A DNA stretch of 64,000 bases from Plantago ovata (Eukaryota > Streptophyta > Magnoliopsida > Lamiales > Plantaginaceae): NCBI GenBank assembly GCA_028274465.1, contig CM051458.1:58579253-58643252 (forward strand), in the 5' to 3' direction. The notes beneath the pieces are model-generated. The model ran no database searches. It was not told the origin of the DNA and saw nothing but the letters and a program-made list of their open reading frames with translations. The translations under genes and the position numbers were made by a program. Each line of letters opens with the position of its first letter. The first letter of the stretch is position 1. Positions 1 through 9,460 of the stretch are shown one piece after another.

Positions 1-702
1 ACTGAAATGCCTAACTTGCTGAATAAGGTTGAAGTCATGAAAAATGACAAGGTAAAAGTCATAAGGACAGACCATGTTACTGAGTTTGTAAACCAGTACA
101 TAACTGAATATTGTACCTCAAAAGGAATACAACATTAGTTATCCTCAGTAAGAACACCACAACAAAACGGTGTTGCTGAACGGAAGAATCGTACCCTGAA
201 AGAAGCCGCAAGAACAATGCTTGCTGACACTGAAATAAGTGAGGCTTATTGGGTTGAAGCGATTAATACCGCCTGTTATACTCAAAACAGATGTTTGATT
301 ACTAAGGAATACAACAAAACTCCTTATGAATTGTTTGTTGGAAGACCTCCTAACATCACTCATCTAAGAGTATTTGGTTGCAAGTGTTTCGTTCTTAACA
401 ATGGTAGAGAATACCTAAGAACATTTCAACCAAAGGCAGGCGAAGCGATATTTCTCGGCTACTCCTTGCATAGTAAAGCTTATAGAGTTTACAACAAAAA
501 GGCACAAAAGATTGAAGAATCAGTGCATGTTGTATTCTACGAAAAGTCACAAGGAGTGCCTGCTGAAGAAGAAATATCAGAATGTATGAAAAAGCTAATC
601 ATACATGAGCAAAGAACTGAATCTGATGCTAGGCAAATCAAGTCAATTGAACTAAATGATGATTCTGACAATGACTCTCCTCCCCTAGTCATGACAAGAT
701 AA
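1..702 (+). pseudogene. Ty1/copia (Sirevirus-like) integrase, C-terminal part
   Basis: C-terminal half of a copia integrase, which joins element cDNA to host DNA. The frame runs from base 1, so the element starts left of the window. Visible are the catalytic-core motif RTDHVTEF (second Asp of DDE), then TPQQNGVAERKNRTL with the catalytic Glu, and the TPYELF / LRVFGCKCF segment typical of copia integrases. An in-frame TAG at 136-138 interrupts the core. The frame ends at the TAA at 700-702, but the RT homology continues in the +3 frame, so a frameshift lies near 690-702. It is followed directly by the RT segment of the same pol. A non-functional copy. Confidence 0.85.
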
Positions 703-776
703 ATATAGTTCACGACAAAGAATTTCCAGCAAAAGACGAGGTTGCTCCAGAAGTTGCTGAAATTACGCAATCTCCA

Positions 777-2624
777 GTGCCTGCTGATGAACTACTTCAA
801 TCGAGCAATGCTGAACAAGCAGTTGCTGATGAACAAATATCAGCAGAGACACAAATTCCCAGTAGTACTGAACAAGTACATACTGAAGAGTCACATGCTG
901 ATGAGCAAACATATCCTGATCCAACAAGCAGAAAACCTGTTAATAAATGGATTAGAGATCATCCCTCTACGGATATGATTGGCGATATTAATAAACGCCA
1001 AGTGACTAGATCCAAAGCTACTCATGGACTTGCTGAAGAAGCAATTGTCGTAGAAGTAGAATCATTGTTCTCTTGCTTTGTTTCAGAAATTGAACCTAAA
1101 ACCATAGAAGAAGCTTTAAAGCATTCTGAATGGATAAAGGCAATGCACGAAGAACTGGATCAATTTGAAAGAAACAAAGTCTGGAAACTTGTGCCACTTG
1201 CTGAAGACAAGAAAGCTATTGGTACAAAGTGGGTGTTCAGAAACAAGCTGAGCGAGTCTGATGAAGTAACAAGAAATAAAGCATGTTTAGTTTCTCAAGG
1301 TTACTGTCAGACTGAAGGATTGGACTATGATGAGTCTTATGCACCAGTTGCAAGATTGGATGCAATTAGGCTTTTCTTGGCCTTTGCTGCTCACAATGAC
1401 TTCATCGTTTACCAAATGGATATTAAAAGTGCATTCTTGAATGGTGAACTTGCTGAAGAAGTCTACCTAGAACAACCCCCTGGCTTTGAACTTCCCTTAG
1501 AAATCAAGATGGTATACAAGCTTCAGAAATCTGTATATGGTCTAAAGCAAGCACCAAGAGCATGGTATGATACCTTGGCTAACTTCTTGCTGGAAAATGG
1601 TTTCAAGAAAGGTGAAGTTGACAAAACCTTATTTACCATGAACCATGATGGTAAAATACTCTTAGTTCAAATTTATGTGGATGACATAATTTTTGGATCT
1701 AAGGACAAGCAACTTTGTGATGATTTTGCCAAACTCATAACAAATAAGTTTGAAATGAGTATGATCGGAAAATTGAATTATTTCCTAGGATTGCAAGTCA
1801 AGCAACTCAAAGATGGAATATTCATAAATCAAGCAAAGTATGCGAAAGAAATGCTCATAAAGTTTAGGATCAAAGAGGATGAGAAACCTGAAAAGATCCC
1901 TATGAGTGTTGGTACCAATTTGGGCTATACTAAGGAAGATAAAAGTGTTGAAGAACACAAGTATAGGAAGCTCATTGGTTCCTTGTTGTATCGAACAGCA
2001 AGTAGACCTGACATTCAGTATGCTGTTTGTGTGTGTGCAAGATTCCAATCTGATCCAAGAGAATCACACTACAAAAAGGCAATCAAGATACTGAAATATG
2101 TTAAAGGTACAGTCAATGTTGGATTATGGTATCCTAAAGATTCTGGACTTGAATTGGTGGGTTATTCTGATGCTGATCATGGAGGATCAACTCTTGATAG
2201 AAAAAGTACCTCTGGAACTTGTCAGTTTTTGGGTACTAGATTAATATCATGGTTCAGCAAGAAGCAAACCTGTGTTGCCAATTCATCTACTGAATCTGAA
2301 TACATTGCAGCTGGTTGTTGCACAGCTCAAATCCTATGGATTCAGCAACAATTAAGAGATTATGGTATTTCTGCAAAGAAAACACCAATCTTTTGTGATA
2401 ATACAAGTGCTATTGCAATCACGCAAAATCCTAAGTTTCACTCTAGGACTAAGCACATTGATATTAGACATCATTTCATTAGAGATCATGTGGAAAAAGG
2501 AGATATTGAGGTTGTGAAAATAGGCACTGATGATCAGCTTGCTGACATCTTTACCAAGCCCCTACCGGATAATAGGTTCGCAATGCTAAGGTATAACCTT
2601 GGATTGATTGAACTACCTCAATAA
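777..2624 (+). CDS. Ty1/copia reverse transcriptase-RNase H (Sirevirus-like)
   Basis: A 615-codon open frame holding the RT and RNase H of a copia polyprotein, which copies element RNA into DNA. The stretch [18 protein letters not shown] followed by TRSK is the spacer typical of the Sirevirus/Maximus (SIRE1) lineage. RT motifs in order: the KWVFRNK block, [24 protein letters not shown] and the catalytic YVDD at residues 300-303. RNase H follows with GYSDADHGG, the [10 protein letters not shown] block, SSTESEYIA and [10 protein letters not shown] near the end. The first ATG is only a consequence of the frameshift at about 700; in the living element this was continuous with integrase. TAA at 2622-2624 ends pol. 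The catalytic motifs are intact. Confidence 0.9.
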   Translation: MPADELLQSSNAEQAVADEQISAETQIPSSTEQVHTEESHADEQTYPDPTSRKPVNKWIRDHPSTDMIGDINKRQVTRSKATHGLAEEAIVVEVESLFSCFVSEIEPKTIEEALKHSEWIKAMHEELDQFERNKVWKLVPLAEDKKAIGTKWVFRNKLSESDEVTRNKACLVSQGYCQTEGLDYDESYAPVARLDAIRLFLAFAAHNDFIVYQMDIKSAFLNGELAEEVYLEQPPGFELPLEIKMVYKLQKSVYGLKQAPRAWYDTLANFLLENGFKKGEVDKTLFTMNHDGKILLVQIYVDDIIFGSKDKQLCDDFAKLITNKFEMSMIGKLNYFLGLQVKQLKDGIFINQAKYAKEMLIKFRIKEDEKPEKIPMSVGTNLGYTKEDKSVEEHKYRKLIGSLLYRTASRPDIQYAVCVCARFQSDPRESHYKKAIKILKYVKGTVNVGLWYPKDSGLELVGYSDADHGGSTLDRKSTSGTCQFLGTRLISWFSKKQTCVANSSTESEYIAAGCCTAQILWIQQQLRDYGISAKKTPIFCDNTSAIAITQNPKFHSRTKHIDIRHHFIRDHVEKGDIEVVKIGTDDQLADIFTKPLPDNRFAMLRYNLGLIELPQ

Positions 2625-2643
2625 AGGATACATCTGGCAGAAT

Positions 2644-3000
2644 GCTGAAACAGGTATTCAGCAAAGCCAAAGTATTCTTGTTTAAAAGACTCATTCACTG
2701 ATTTCTTCTAAGAAATGATAGGTCACTACATGTTTGCTGAAACAGGCATTCAACAAGTAATTCCTTCAAAACGGGTATTTGTCAGGAAACTTGATCACTT
2801 GCTGAGACATGCACTCAGTAAGAGAAAAACCTTAAGGATTGCTGAAACAGGCATTCAGACAATCAAAGATACTGAAACAGGTATTCAAGTATCAAGGGAA
2901 TATTCTGAGACGGGAACTCAGAAACAGAGCTAAGCTCATCTCTCAGATCTTACCAAGGGATATCTCAAGTACAAAAGAATTTACTGATACGGGAAATCAA
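2644..3000 (+). repeat. Interspersed 18-bp repeat GCTGAAACAGGCATTCAG
   Basis: Six copies at 2644-2661, 2736-2753, 2841-2858, 2871-2888, 2904-2921 and 2983-3000, increasingly diverged toward the right. Where the frame is open (2715-2933) the motif reads AETGIQ / TETGIQ / SETGTQ. Spacing is irregular (about 30-105 bp), so this is not a simple satellite. The same GCTGAA word is frequent in the flanking pol and env-position ORFs, where it encodes Ala-Glu. Confidence 0.6.
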
Positions 3001-3343
3001 AAATATCTTTTAAACTTAAGAAAATATGAGATATCTGAGTAAGGGGGAACTTTCAGCAAGCATCTAGGTTGATAATTCAAACTCGCTGAAAAGATTCTTG
3101 TCTATTTCAGCAAGCAATCTATTCCCTTAAAACTCGGTAAAATCAATTTGTGACGTTAATCGGCACAGATAAACTCGTAATAATCTAACGGTTAATAAAA
3201 CAAAGAGAGAGAGAGTGCTCTGACGGTTTCAAGTTAGTTGGCCACTACGCATTTAATGTAAAGGCTCCACTAACGTCTGTGTTTCTCTGTTTTACCCTTG
3301 CTGAGAGCTCAAATCGATTGAGTTTCTCACACACCAGAGACAC

Positions 3344-3350
3344 TATATAA
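3344..3350 (+). promoter_or_regulatory. TATA box upstream of the env-position ORF
   Basis: CACTATATAAAGAAGG lies about 140 bp before the ATG at 3487. A transcription start some 30 bp downstream would leave a leader of about 110 bases. The sequence matches plant TATA boxes well, but function is inferred. Confidence 0.45.
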
Positions 3351-3486
3351 AGAAGGAGTTAGAGAAATGACAAAATTCTTTAACTCACATTTCCTTTCTC
3401 TGCAAATTTTAGCCTGAATCTACTATACCTCCGGTCAAAAAGCAAACTATCTCTTTTCGTACACATTTCTTTGCTCTATAAAAGAA

Positions 3487-6400
3487 ATGGCTCCCAAGAG
3501 ACAGTCTTCCAAGTCCTCAAAGTCACCAAAGGTTGACAGTGCTGAAACACGCACTGCTCCGGTGACTACTCCGGCTACAAACACAACGAAAGTTGTGTTG
3601 AAAAATGACCGTATATCAGAAAAACCTATGCCTCCGTCATATCTTGACACTGCAAAGTGTGAGATGTTGATGCAATGGGGAGGTTTTGCAAAAGAAAAGT
3701 ACATTAGGTACTTTTATGAACAAGAACTCGACGACGAGAATGAAGAGGCGCTTGAGCTTATCAAGCAGCAAGGCCTCATGAACTTTATATCTGCTCGCAC
3801 TAAGCAGGTGAGCATGATAGATACTATGGAATTCTACAACAATGCAGAAATCCAGTCCCTTACTGATAGTAAAGGAGTCACTGAAAAAGTGATCTTCACT
3901 ACAGTTCAGAACACGCAAATCGTCCTGAAATGGACTGATTTAGCGGAGATATTTCAGATTCCAACCACTGGAACTGAAGATGACGTCACGGCCACTGACG
4001 AAGAAATTGAAGCTTTCTACAGTGACGTCAGAAACGAGAAAATGAAGAAAGGCGAGATTGCTCCCGTGACTTGGACAAAGCACGTTAAGAGAAAGCATCT
4101 CTGCCACTCACTTGGTCTAGTAGCTCTGCTACTGATAAAAGTTCTTGACTCCCAAGTTGGAGGAATTGACCAAGTAGGCCTGAGAAGATGGCCATTGCTG
4201 ATGCATATCCATGAAAATAAAACGGAACTTAACTGGGCTAAGTACATTTTCAACAGGCTTGTTGATTGTGTTACTAAGTTTAAGGTAAAGGTAGAAGACA
4301 ACAAGGTCTCACCTTCCTTTCCAATTATGTATGGAATCAAGATATGCTACATCCTTGAACATTTCAGGATTCAGCTAAGAAACCCATTGCCAATCAAAAA
4401 ATCTGTATGCAATGTGGGAAGATCATTCTACAAGCAGAATGTACCTAAGACTGCTGGAAGGAAAACTAAGAAGACAACAACTGCAAATGTTGTCAGCACA
4501 AGCCAGCAAGAAAGGTATACAACAGCTGCAGATGTTACCACTCAGAAACTTAGAGATGAAACTGCTGTTGGTGGTGGTAACACAAATGAAACTGCTGTAG
4601 AAAATCAACAAGGTACGTGTACAACAGCCGTTGCTGAAAATGCAACTATAGATGCCTCTGGGAAACTGGAGAAATCTAACAAGAAAAAGAGGAAAGCTGA
4701 TGATGACACTCAAACTGCAGCGTCATCAGCAAACCCCGTACCTAAGATGAAACGGACCAGCAACACAAGGAAGAAAACACTGGCCCGCAAGTCAGTTCCT
4801 GCTGTCCAAGACCTCTCAGACAATTCCCAGACAAATGCTGAAACGCATTTGCCAGTTGCTGAGGTGATTACTGAAACCTATGTCAGCAATGTTGAAGTGT
4901 TTGCGGAAGCCTTCAACAATCAACTTAACGTTGATACCTCTACTGAGAATAGACCACAAGGCAGTGGAAATGAAATTCCTGCCCAAGTCCCAGATATCTA
5001 TATTGTAGATAATTTAGATGATCCAACTTTGGAACCAGCAAGTGACATTGCTGCTGATCTGCAAAAAGCGGCACTTGCTGATGCTGCTGAAAAGATGGTT
5101 GCTGAACAAGCAACTCTTCAAGTTGCTGAAACCCCGCTTGCTGAAGGACCAGTTGCTGAGACAGCAATGGTTCCAATTCCAGAAGTTGCTGAAACACAAG
5201 AAGCATTATTCAACGACGCATCTCGTGATGCTGAGAATACTGGCCCAAGTTCACCCAAGACATCAATCGACAAAGTCCAGCTTGTACTGGAAGCTATAAG
5301 CCAACAAATCGAGTTGGAGATTGAAGAATCATCCAACAAATCCATTGATGTCTTCATGACAAGCAGTGAGCTCAAGGGTCAAGATGCTTCTGCTCAACTT
5401 GTCATTTCAGAGACAAGGGAGATTGCTGAAACCGCACAGCTTTCTCAAATAGAGCAAGACAAGAAGTCTGCTGAAGAAACAGTCCAAGAAGATGAAGAAA
5501 CTGTTAATGCTGAGAGGACTGAGCCACAACATGTCCTTCTTCAGCAGGTAGTTAATTCAACCATCAGTAAAACTTCAATTTCTGAAACTTATTCTTTTGC
5601 TAATATTATATTATCTCTACAGACTTCTCAAGATGCAAGTCAGATGGTTGCTGAAGCCTCTGCACCAGAACCAACACTCCCTGCTCAGCAGGTAGTTAAT
5701 GTTTTTGGTATTAAAACTAAGTTTGACAGCTTAGTACTTGTATCTAACTCAAATTTATTTCAGGATGAACAAATGGAGGATGCTATTCAAGCTCCTCAAG
5801 GAATGGATATTGTACAACATGAGCTTGCTGACTCTCAGCAGGTAATTCATGTTTCAGATATGAACTCTAAAACAATTTTCCAAACCAATCCTAATCTAAA
5901 TAACGTTCTTTTTCAGGCTCAAAAGGAGACCACTGAAGTGGTACTCATCACTGAAGATCATCAAGTAAGTTCTGAGGAACTGTACTTGAAGTTCAAAAGG
6001 ACTACTTTGTCTCAAGTTGCTAAGTCCGTCAGCAACTGGCAAAGATATAGGCGAATGGACTTCTCTGATCTTCACCTTCATCTTTCAAACAAGAAAAAGA
6101 GATCTTCTCAGCTGAAGCTCGAAACATTTGTCCACTGCATCCTTCCTGAAGAAATGTCATATTCTCAGCAAATGAGCTCGAATCTGATTGCTCAAATCAG
6201 AGAGAATATGAAGGCAAAATTAAAGAGTGCCTCTCCAGCTGAACAAGCTGTGATGCTCAAAGGTTCATTTGTACCTGTGGTGGCTGATCCCCAAAAAATT
6301 AATGAGGAAGAGGAAATGACAAGTGTTGCTTTATATAAGCACGTTGAGCTAGTAATTCTGACCGATGATGATGAAGAAGAAGAAGATGAGAACATTCCCA

Positions 6401-7434
6401 CTGATCCAAGTGATGATGAAGGGAAAGATTCCAAGGACAAGAAAGACGATGATGATGACAATCAAGGTCCCAGTCCTGATGCTGGAGGATTAAAGTTGAC
6501 AGTTGCTAAAAATGCTCAACCAGAAAATCAGCAAGCTGAACAACCACAACCTCAGCAAGAATGTCAACCTCCTCCTGCTGCTGCTGAAAATAAAGCACCT
6601 GTGCAAGGTGCTGATACTGAAGAAGAATATGCCAGAAAAAGGGTTGCCTTGAAAAATGGCAAAAGTCCAGTTTCTGATGCCAAGGTTACTGAAGAAAACC
6701 TTGATGATGATAATGAACAAGATGAAGATTACCAACGCGCTCTCCAGAACAGTCTCTTGATCCATGCAAGGCATACGCAGGATCTAGAAATTGGTCAATC
6801 TTCAGGAGTAAGATCAAAGGAAGTCCCCTCCCTTCCATTTACTACTGGCGAAACTCCAGTAATTGAGTCTCATACTCAATTAAAACTAACTACTGGCGAA
6901 ACTCCAGTCATTGAGTCTCAAACGTTGCCTTCAGCAACTACTCAATTAAAACTAACTACTGGTGAAACTCCAGTTGTTGAGTCTGAAGCGTTGCCATCAG
7001 CAACCACTCAACACAAAGGAAGTGAAGCTGCTGATTTAGGTTCTAAAGTTGCTGAACTTGATGAATCTGAGGATGACGACTACTTGTCAGAAAATGAGGA
7101 TGAACAATCCAAGCGAGACCCCAAAGTTGTTCAGATTCCTCCTCCTGATTACATCAACGATTTAGACGATGGTCTAAGAGCAGAATTGCTATTACAGGAT
7201 GATCAGTTTGCTTCTGAACTAAAAGTTCATTCCTTGACACCACATCTAGTGCCGTTCCCAAGAGTTGAGGAGTTTACTCCTAGAATTTTAGCACTAAAGA
7301 AAGTCCATGATGCCTGCAAAGCTGAAGATGATGCATTGCTTGCTGATAGCCCACTTGACACCACATCAACTGAGACGCACTACTACTTTGACAATAGCTC
7401 AGAAAGACATCAGTTTTTATCACAAAAGCTATGA
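3487..7434 (+). CDS. Long env-position ORF of Sirevirus-like element, function unknown
   Basis: A 1315-codon ORF in the position (after pol, same strand) where Sireviruses carry an env-like gene. I cannot name a function. Residues 1-310 look globular, with patterns (HSLGLVALLLIK, WPLLMHIHENKTELNWAKYI, FPIMYGIKICYILEHFRI) resembling the putative plant transposon protein domain found in plant retrotransposon ORFs; that link is a memory-based guess. From about 320 on it is low complexity: Lys-rich patches, many Ala-Glu-Thr words, an Asp/Glu tract near residues 959-1000, a UIM-like motif at about 1077-1093, and three TTGETPVIES repeats from residue 1119. No signal peptide or clear membrane segment is visible, which argues against a true envelope glycoprotein. 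Three AT-rich in-frame segments (688-712, 736-759, 786-810) look like introns. The frame is lost at 7434, but similar composition continues in frame 2 to 8740. Confidence 0.7.
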   Translation: MAPKRQSSKSSKSPKVDSAETRTAPVTTPATNTTKVVLKNDRISEKPMPPSYLDTAKCEMLMQWGGFAKEKYIRYFYEQELDDENEEALELIKQQGLMNFISARTKQVSMIDTMEFYNNAEIQSLTDSKGVTEKVIFTTVQNTQIVLKWTDLAEIFQIPTTGTEDDVTATDEEIEAFYSDVRNEKMKKGEIAPVTWTKHVKRKHLCHSLGLVALLLIKVLDSQVGGIDQVGLRRWPLLMHIHENKTELNWAKYIFNRLVDCVTKFKVKVEDNKVSPSFPIMYGIKICYILEHFRIQLRNPLPIKKSVCNVGRSFYKQNVPKTAGRKTKKTTTANVVSTSQQERYTTAADVTTQKLRDETAVGGGNTNETAVENQQGTCTTAVAENATIDASGKLEKSNKKKRKADDDTQTAASSANPVPKMKRTSNTRKKTLARKSVPAVQDLSDNSQTNAETHLPVAEVITETYVSNVEVFAEAFNNQLNVDTSTENRPQGSGNEIPAQVPDIYIVDNLDDPTLEPASDIAADLQKAALADAAEKMVAEQATLQVAETPLAEGPVAETAMVPIPEVAETQEALFNDASRDAENTGPSSPKTSIDKVQLVLEAISQQIELEIEESSNKSIDVFMTSSELKGQDASAQLVISETREIAETAQLSQIEQDKKSAEETVQEDEETVNAERTEPQHVLLQQVVNSTISKTSISETYSFANIILSLQTSQDASQMVAEASAPEPTLPAQQVVNVFGIKTKFDSLVLVSNSNLFQDEQMEDAIQAPQGMDIVQHELADSQQVIHVSDMNSKTIFQTNPNLNNVLFQAQKETTEVVLITEDHQVSSEELYLKFKRTTLSQVAKSVSNWQRYRRMDFSDLHLHLSNKKKRSSQLKLETFVHCILPEEMSYSQQMSSNLIAQIRENMKAKLKSASPAEQAVMLKGSFVPVVADPQKINEEEEMTSVALYKHVELVILTDDDEEEEDENIPTDPSDDEGKDSKDKKDDDDDNQGPSPDAGGLKLTVAKNAQPENQQAEQPQPQQECQPPPAAAENKAPVQGADTEEEYARKRVALKNGKSPVSDAKVTEENLDDDNEQDEDYQRALQNSLLIHARHTQDLEIGQSSGVRSKEVPSLPFTTGETPVIESHTQLKLTTGETPVIESQTLPSATTQLKLTTGETPVVESEALPSATTQHKGSEAADLGSKVAELDESEDDDYLSENEDEQSKRDPKVVQIPPPDYINDLDDGLRAELLLQDDQFASELKVHSLTPHLVPFPRVEEFTPRILALKKVHDACKAEDDALLADSPLDTTSTETHYYFDNSSERHQFLSQKL
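5548..5622 (+). other. Putative in-frame mini-intron 1 (75 bp)
   Basis: CAG|GTAGTTAATT at the left edge, TTATCTCTACAG| at the right, with TTTTGCTAATATT as a branch-point candidate. Begins on a codon boundary, is a multiple of three and has no stop. AT-rich relative to the flanks. Confidence 0.45.
5692..5763 (+). other. Putative in-frame mini-intron 2 (72 bp)
   Basis: CAG|GTAGTTAATG at the left edge, AATTTATTTCAG| at the right, with GTATCTAACTC as a branch-point candidate. Begins on a codon boundary and is a multiple of three. Its donor shares the first nine bases of mini-intron 1 (GTAGTTAAT). Confidence 0.45.
5842..5916 (+). other. Putative in-frame mini-intron 3 (75 bp)
   Basis: CAG|GTAATTCATG at the left edge, GTTCTTTTTCAG| at the right. 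On a codon boundary, multiple of three, no stop. A further strong donor-like CAA|GTAAGT occurs at 5965-5970 without an obvious partner. Confidence 0.45.
6841..7020 (+). repeat. In-frame tandem repeat TTGETPVIES (3 units)
   Basis: Units start at 6841, 6889 and 6955 (48, 66 and 66 bp). Each begins ACTACTGGYGAAACTCCAGT. The second and third add a LPSATTQ block. All units keep the frame. Confidence 0.75.
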
Positions 7435-8740
7435 AGAATATGTAAGTCAAGCTCTTAAGCTCGCAAAGAACGCTCTCGTGAAGGCTCATACTTTCATGGA
7501 TGAGAAGGCCGCAACAGAGAAAAGACATGAACAGAACATGATGAGCATTCAAAGAGAGTTGTAAAAAATGACTTCTGACCAGCAACAAATCATCATGAAG
7601 TATAACAGCTTAAGCACTCTTGCTGAAAATTGCAATGAGTTCTATTCTCTGCACATCACTCCGATGTTGCAATCCATGTCTAAGGGGGAAAAGAAGAGTA
7701 CCAGAAAAAGAAACCAAACCCCTCCTGCTGTTGATGTGCCACTGCCCATAGAACCACTTGCTGAAAGAGAGCAAAGTTCTAAAAGGCAAGCAGAATCTGA
7801 GTTGAATTCAGCAAGTACCAAAAAGAGAAAAACCGCTGTTGAAACTCAAGATTTTTGCCATACTGAAAGTCATCACAATCTGAATGAAGATGATGAAGAT
7901 GATGACAATCAGACAATAGCTCAAGCCATAAGAGCTAGACCCTTAACAGCCTTGACTCCGTCTGGCCACTCAAAGCATTTCTCGTCTAACTCTTCAGCAA
8001 GAGATCAAGACAATGCTAAATCAAGAAGAAGAAGGCAAAGACAGGAAGAAAAGAGGCTGGCCAGCATTGCTATTGGCTCCGGCATCGAATACACAAAAAC
8101 CAGTAACGATGAAACAACTCAGAATGTAATGAGAAACATTCATGGTTGCTGGATTTTAAAGCTGGAAGACTTGCTGTTAAATGAGTTCTTTCCTACAGCC
8201 ATATTGAATCAAATGTTCAAATGGATTGAACTCAAGGTCCAAAGGAAGCAAAGGGAAGAATCCTTCCCAAGAAATATTGCTGGGAAATGGTTGAATCTTG
8301 ATGTCTCAGTAAGAAGAATTGCCATTGGTAAGACATATAAACAAGAACCAAATCTAATCAAACCACCTGGCATTGCTTACTACTCTGACCCAGTAACAAA
8401 GAAAACAAAGAAGAGACTTGGATTGATTCCTTATGAGTACTTCTATCTCACTGCTAAGGATCAAGAAGAAGATCTTCTCTGGCTAAGAAAGATTCATCCG
8501 AAAAGCATTTCAGATACACAGCTTCTCCATGCCAGCAATTGGGGCATGCACTTGTGGGTAACTCGCTACATGGAAATGAATGCTGAAAAGCATCATCATA
8601 CCGCCTGCAAAAACGCAAGAATTCTTCAACTACAAGTCCGTAGGCTTCTGGAAAACTACGAAAAGGACTGTGTTGAATTTACTGTACTTGTTGAGAAGAG
8701 TGTAAGAGAGATTTTGAGAAAATCCTCTGAAAGAGCTTAA
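7435..8740 (+). CDS. Continuation of the env-position ORF (C-terminal part)
   Basis: Frame 2 carries on from the stop at 7434: an open stretch (about 7430-7561) rich in Ala/Lys/Glu that looks coiled-coil, a TAA at 7562-7564, then 390 codons from ATG 7568 to 8740. The 390-residue part has a Lys/Arg-rich, nuclear-signal-like stretch (STRKRNQ, SRRRRQRQEEKR), an acidic patch EDDEDDDN, and a globular C-terminal half with many Trp/Tyr residues (GCWILKLEDLL, WLNLDVSVRRIAIGKTY, GLIPYEYFYLTAKDQ). The shared Ala-Glu style and the unbroken homology-like texture suggest one original gene of some 1750 codons, now broken by a frameshift near 7400-7434 and the stop at 7562. Function unknown. Confidence 0.6.
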
Positions 8741-8948
8741 TTCCCTGTAATAGTTTTTGTTAAAGTTTTTGTTTGCTGATTCTGTTTAAGTTATCTTTGC
8801 TTTTTCATGTAAACTTCTGAAAGATAACTATCAGCAATGAAACTTTTGACTCTTATTGGTTTTTGATTATGAAATTTACTTATGCTTACTGTTTAATTAT
8901 TCAAGTATGCTTGCATTAATCAACTGATTTATTCAACATCAGAAACCT
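8741..8948. other. AT-rich 3' flank of the env-position ORF
   Basis: T-rich non-coding sequence after the TAA at 8738-8740, plausibly 3' UTR. No LTR start, polypurine tract or ORF is recognisable before the sequence changes to GC-rich DNA at about 8950. Confidence 0.5.
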
Positions 8949-9446
8949 CTAAAAGGGTAACGAGCGAGGAGTCGCTCCTCGCACAAGGCGTCCCTCAGAA
9001 GATGACTTACCAAAGTCTTTCTTGAAGCCACAGTAGACCGGCTCGGTCAAGTTTGCCAAGTACGACAAGGGCTGAAGATTCAACGCCCAGTAAAAGTACC
9101 TCTTGGGGTCCGGAAGCAAATTTTCTCTTTGTAGTCGGACAGCCCAAGGAGCCATGTCGGCCGCGGGCGATTTACCCACCCAAGTTCCTCGGAAACATTT
9201 CTTCGGGACACCCCAAGCCAACTGCTCGTCGGTCATGCCGGGTTGTCGGACCTTACGAACATAGAAGTACCGTGACCACCACCGACAACCGATGGACGAT
9301 GGAGCTTCCTTCAGAAAGGCAAAACCAGGCCTGGTCGAGAAGAAGTAAAAATGGGGGTTCCCCGGACTGACCGAAACCCGGAAGAGCTGAATGAAAGTTG
9401 AGTAGTTGACCGGGATCCCTCGGATGTGGCAGAAGACCCATAGCAA
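8949..9446 (-). pseudogene. Fragment of plant gypsy-type transposon protein
   Basis: A GC-rich 165-codon frame on the - strand. FYFFSTRPGFAFLKEAPSS followed by WWSRYFYVR resembles the conserved part of the plant 'putative gypsy type transposon' family (PF04195, usual form WKxRFFFV). The assignment is from memory. The 5' side is cut by insertion of the E1 LTR at 9461, so only an internal segment remains. No partner domain is seen nearby. Confidence 0.4.
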
Positions 9447-9460
9447 ACCAATGTGCCGAG

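Larger units (their letters stand above)
2625..3486 (+). other. Sirevirus spacer between pol and the env-position ORF
   Basis: About 860 bp between pol and the next long ORF. It contains six copies of an 18-bp motif (2644-3000), a polypurine run AAGGGGGAA at about 3042-3050 that resembles a polypurine tract, a GA dinucleotide run near 3205-3213, and a TATA box (3344-3350) upstream of the ORF at 3487. A short frame at 2715-2933 encodes repeated ETGIQ. Sireviruses are known for polypurine-tract-like motifs between pol and the 3' LTR. I found no clear LTR start (TG after the purine tract) here. Confidence 0.55.

Noticed and set aside
3048..3486. A 3' LTR of the Sirevirus before the env-position ORF
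   Set aside because: A purine tract and a TATA box are present, but no TG start, no CA end with PBS, and no second copy in the window. Left open as an alternative in the promoter finding.
3487..7434. A true envelope glycoprotein
   Set aside because: No signal peptide, no membrane anchor and no Cys-rich ectodomain; mostly acidic low-complexity sequence. Only its position recalls an env gene.
9053..9370. + strand frame opposite the gypsy-type fragment
   Set aside because: The - strand frame has the recognisable motif; the + strand frame does not.
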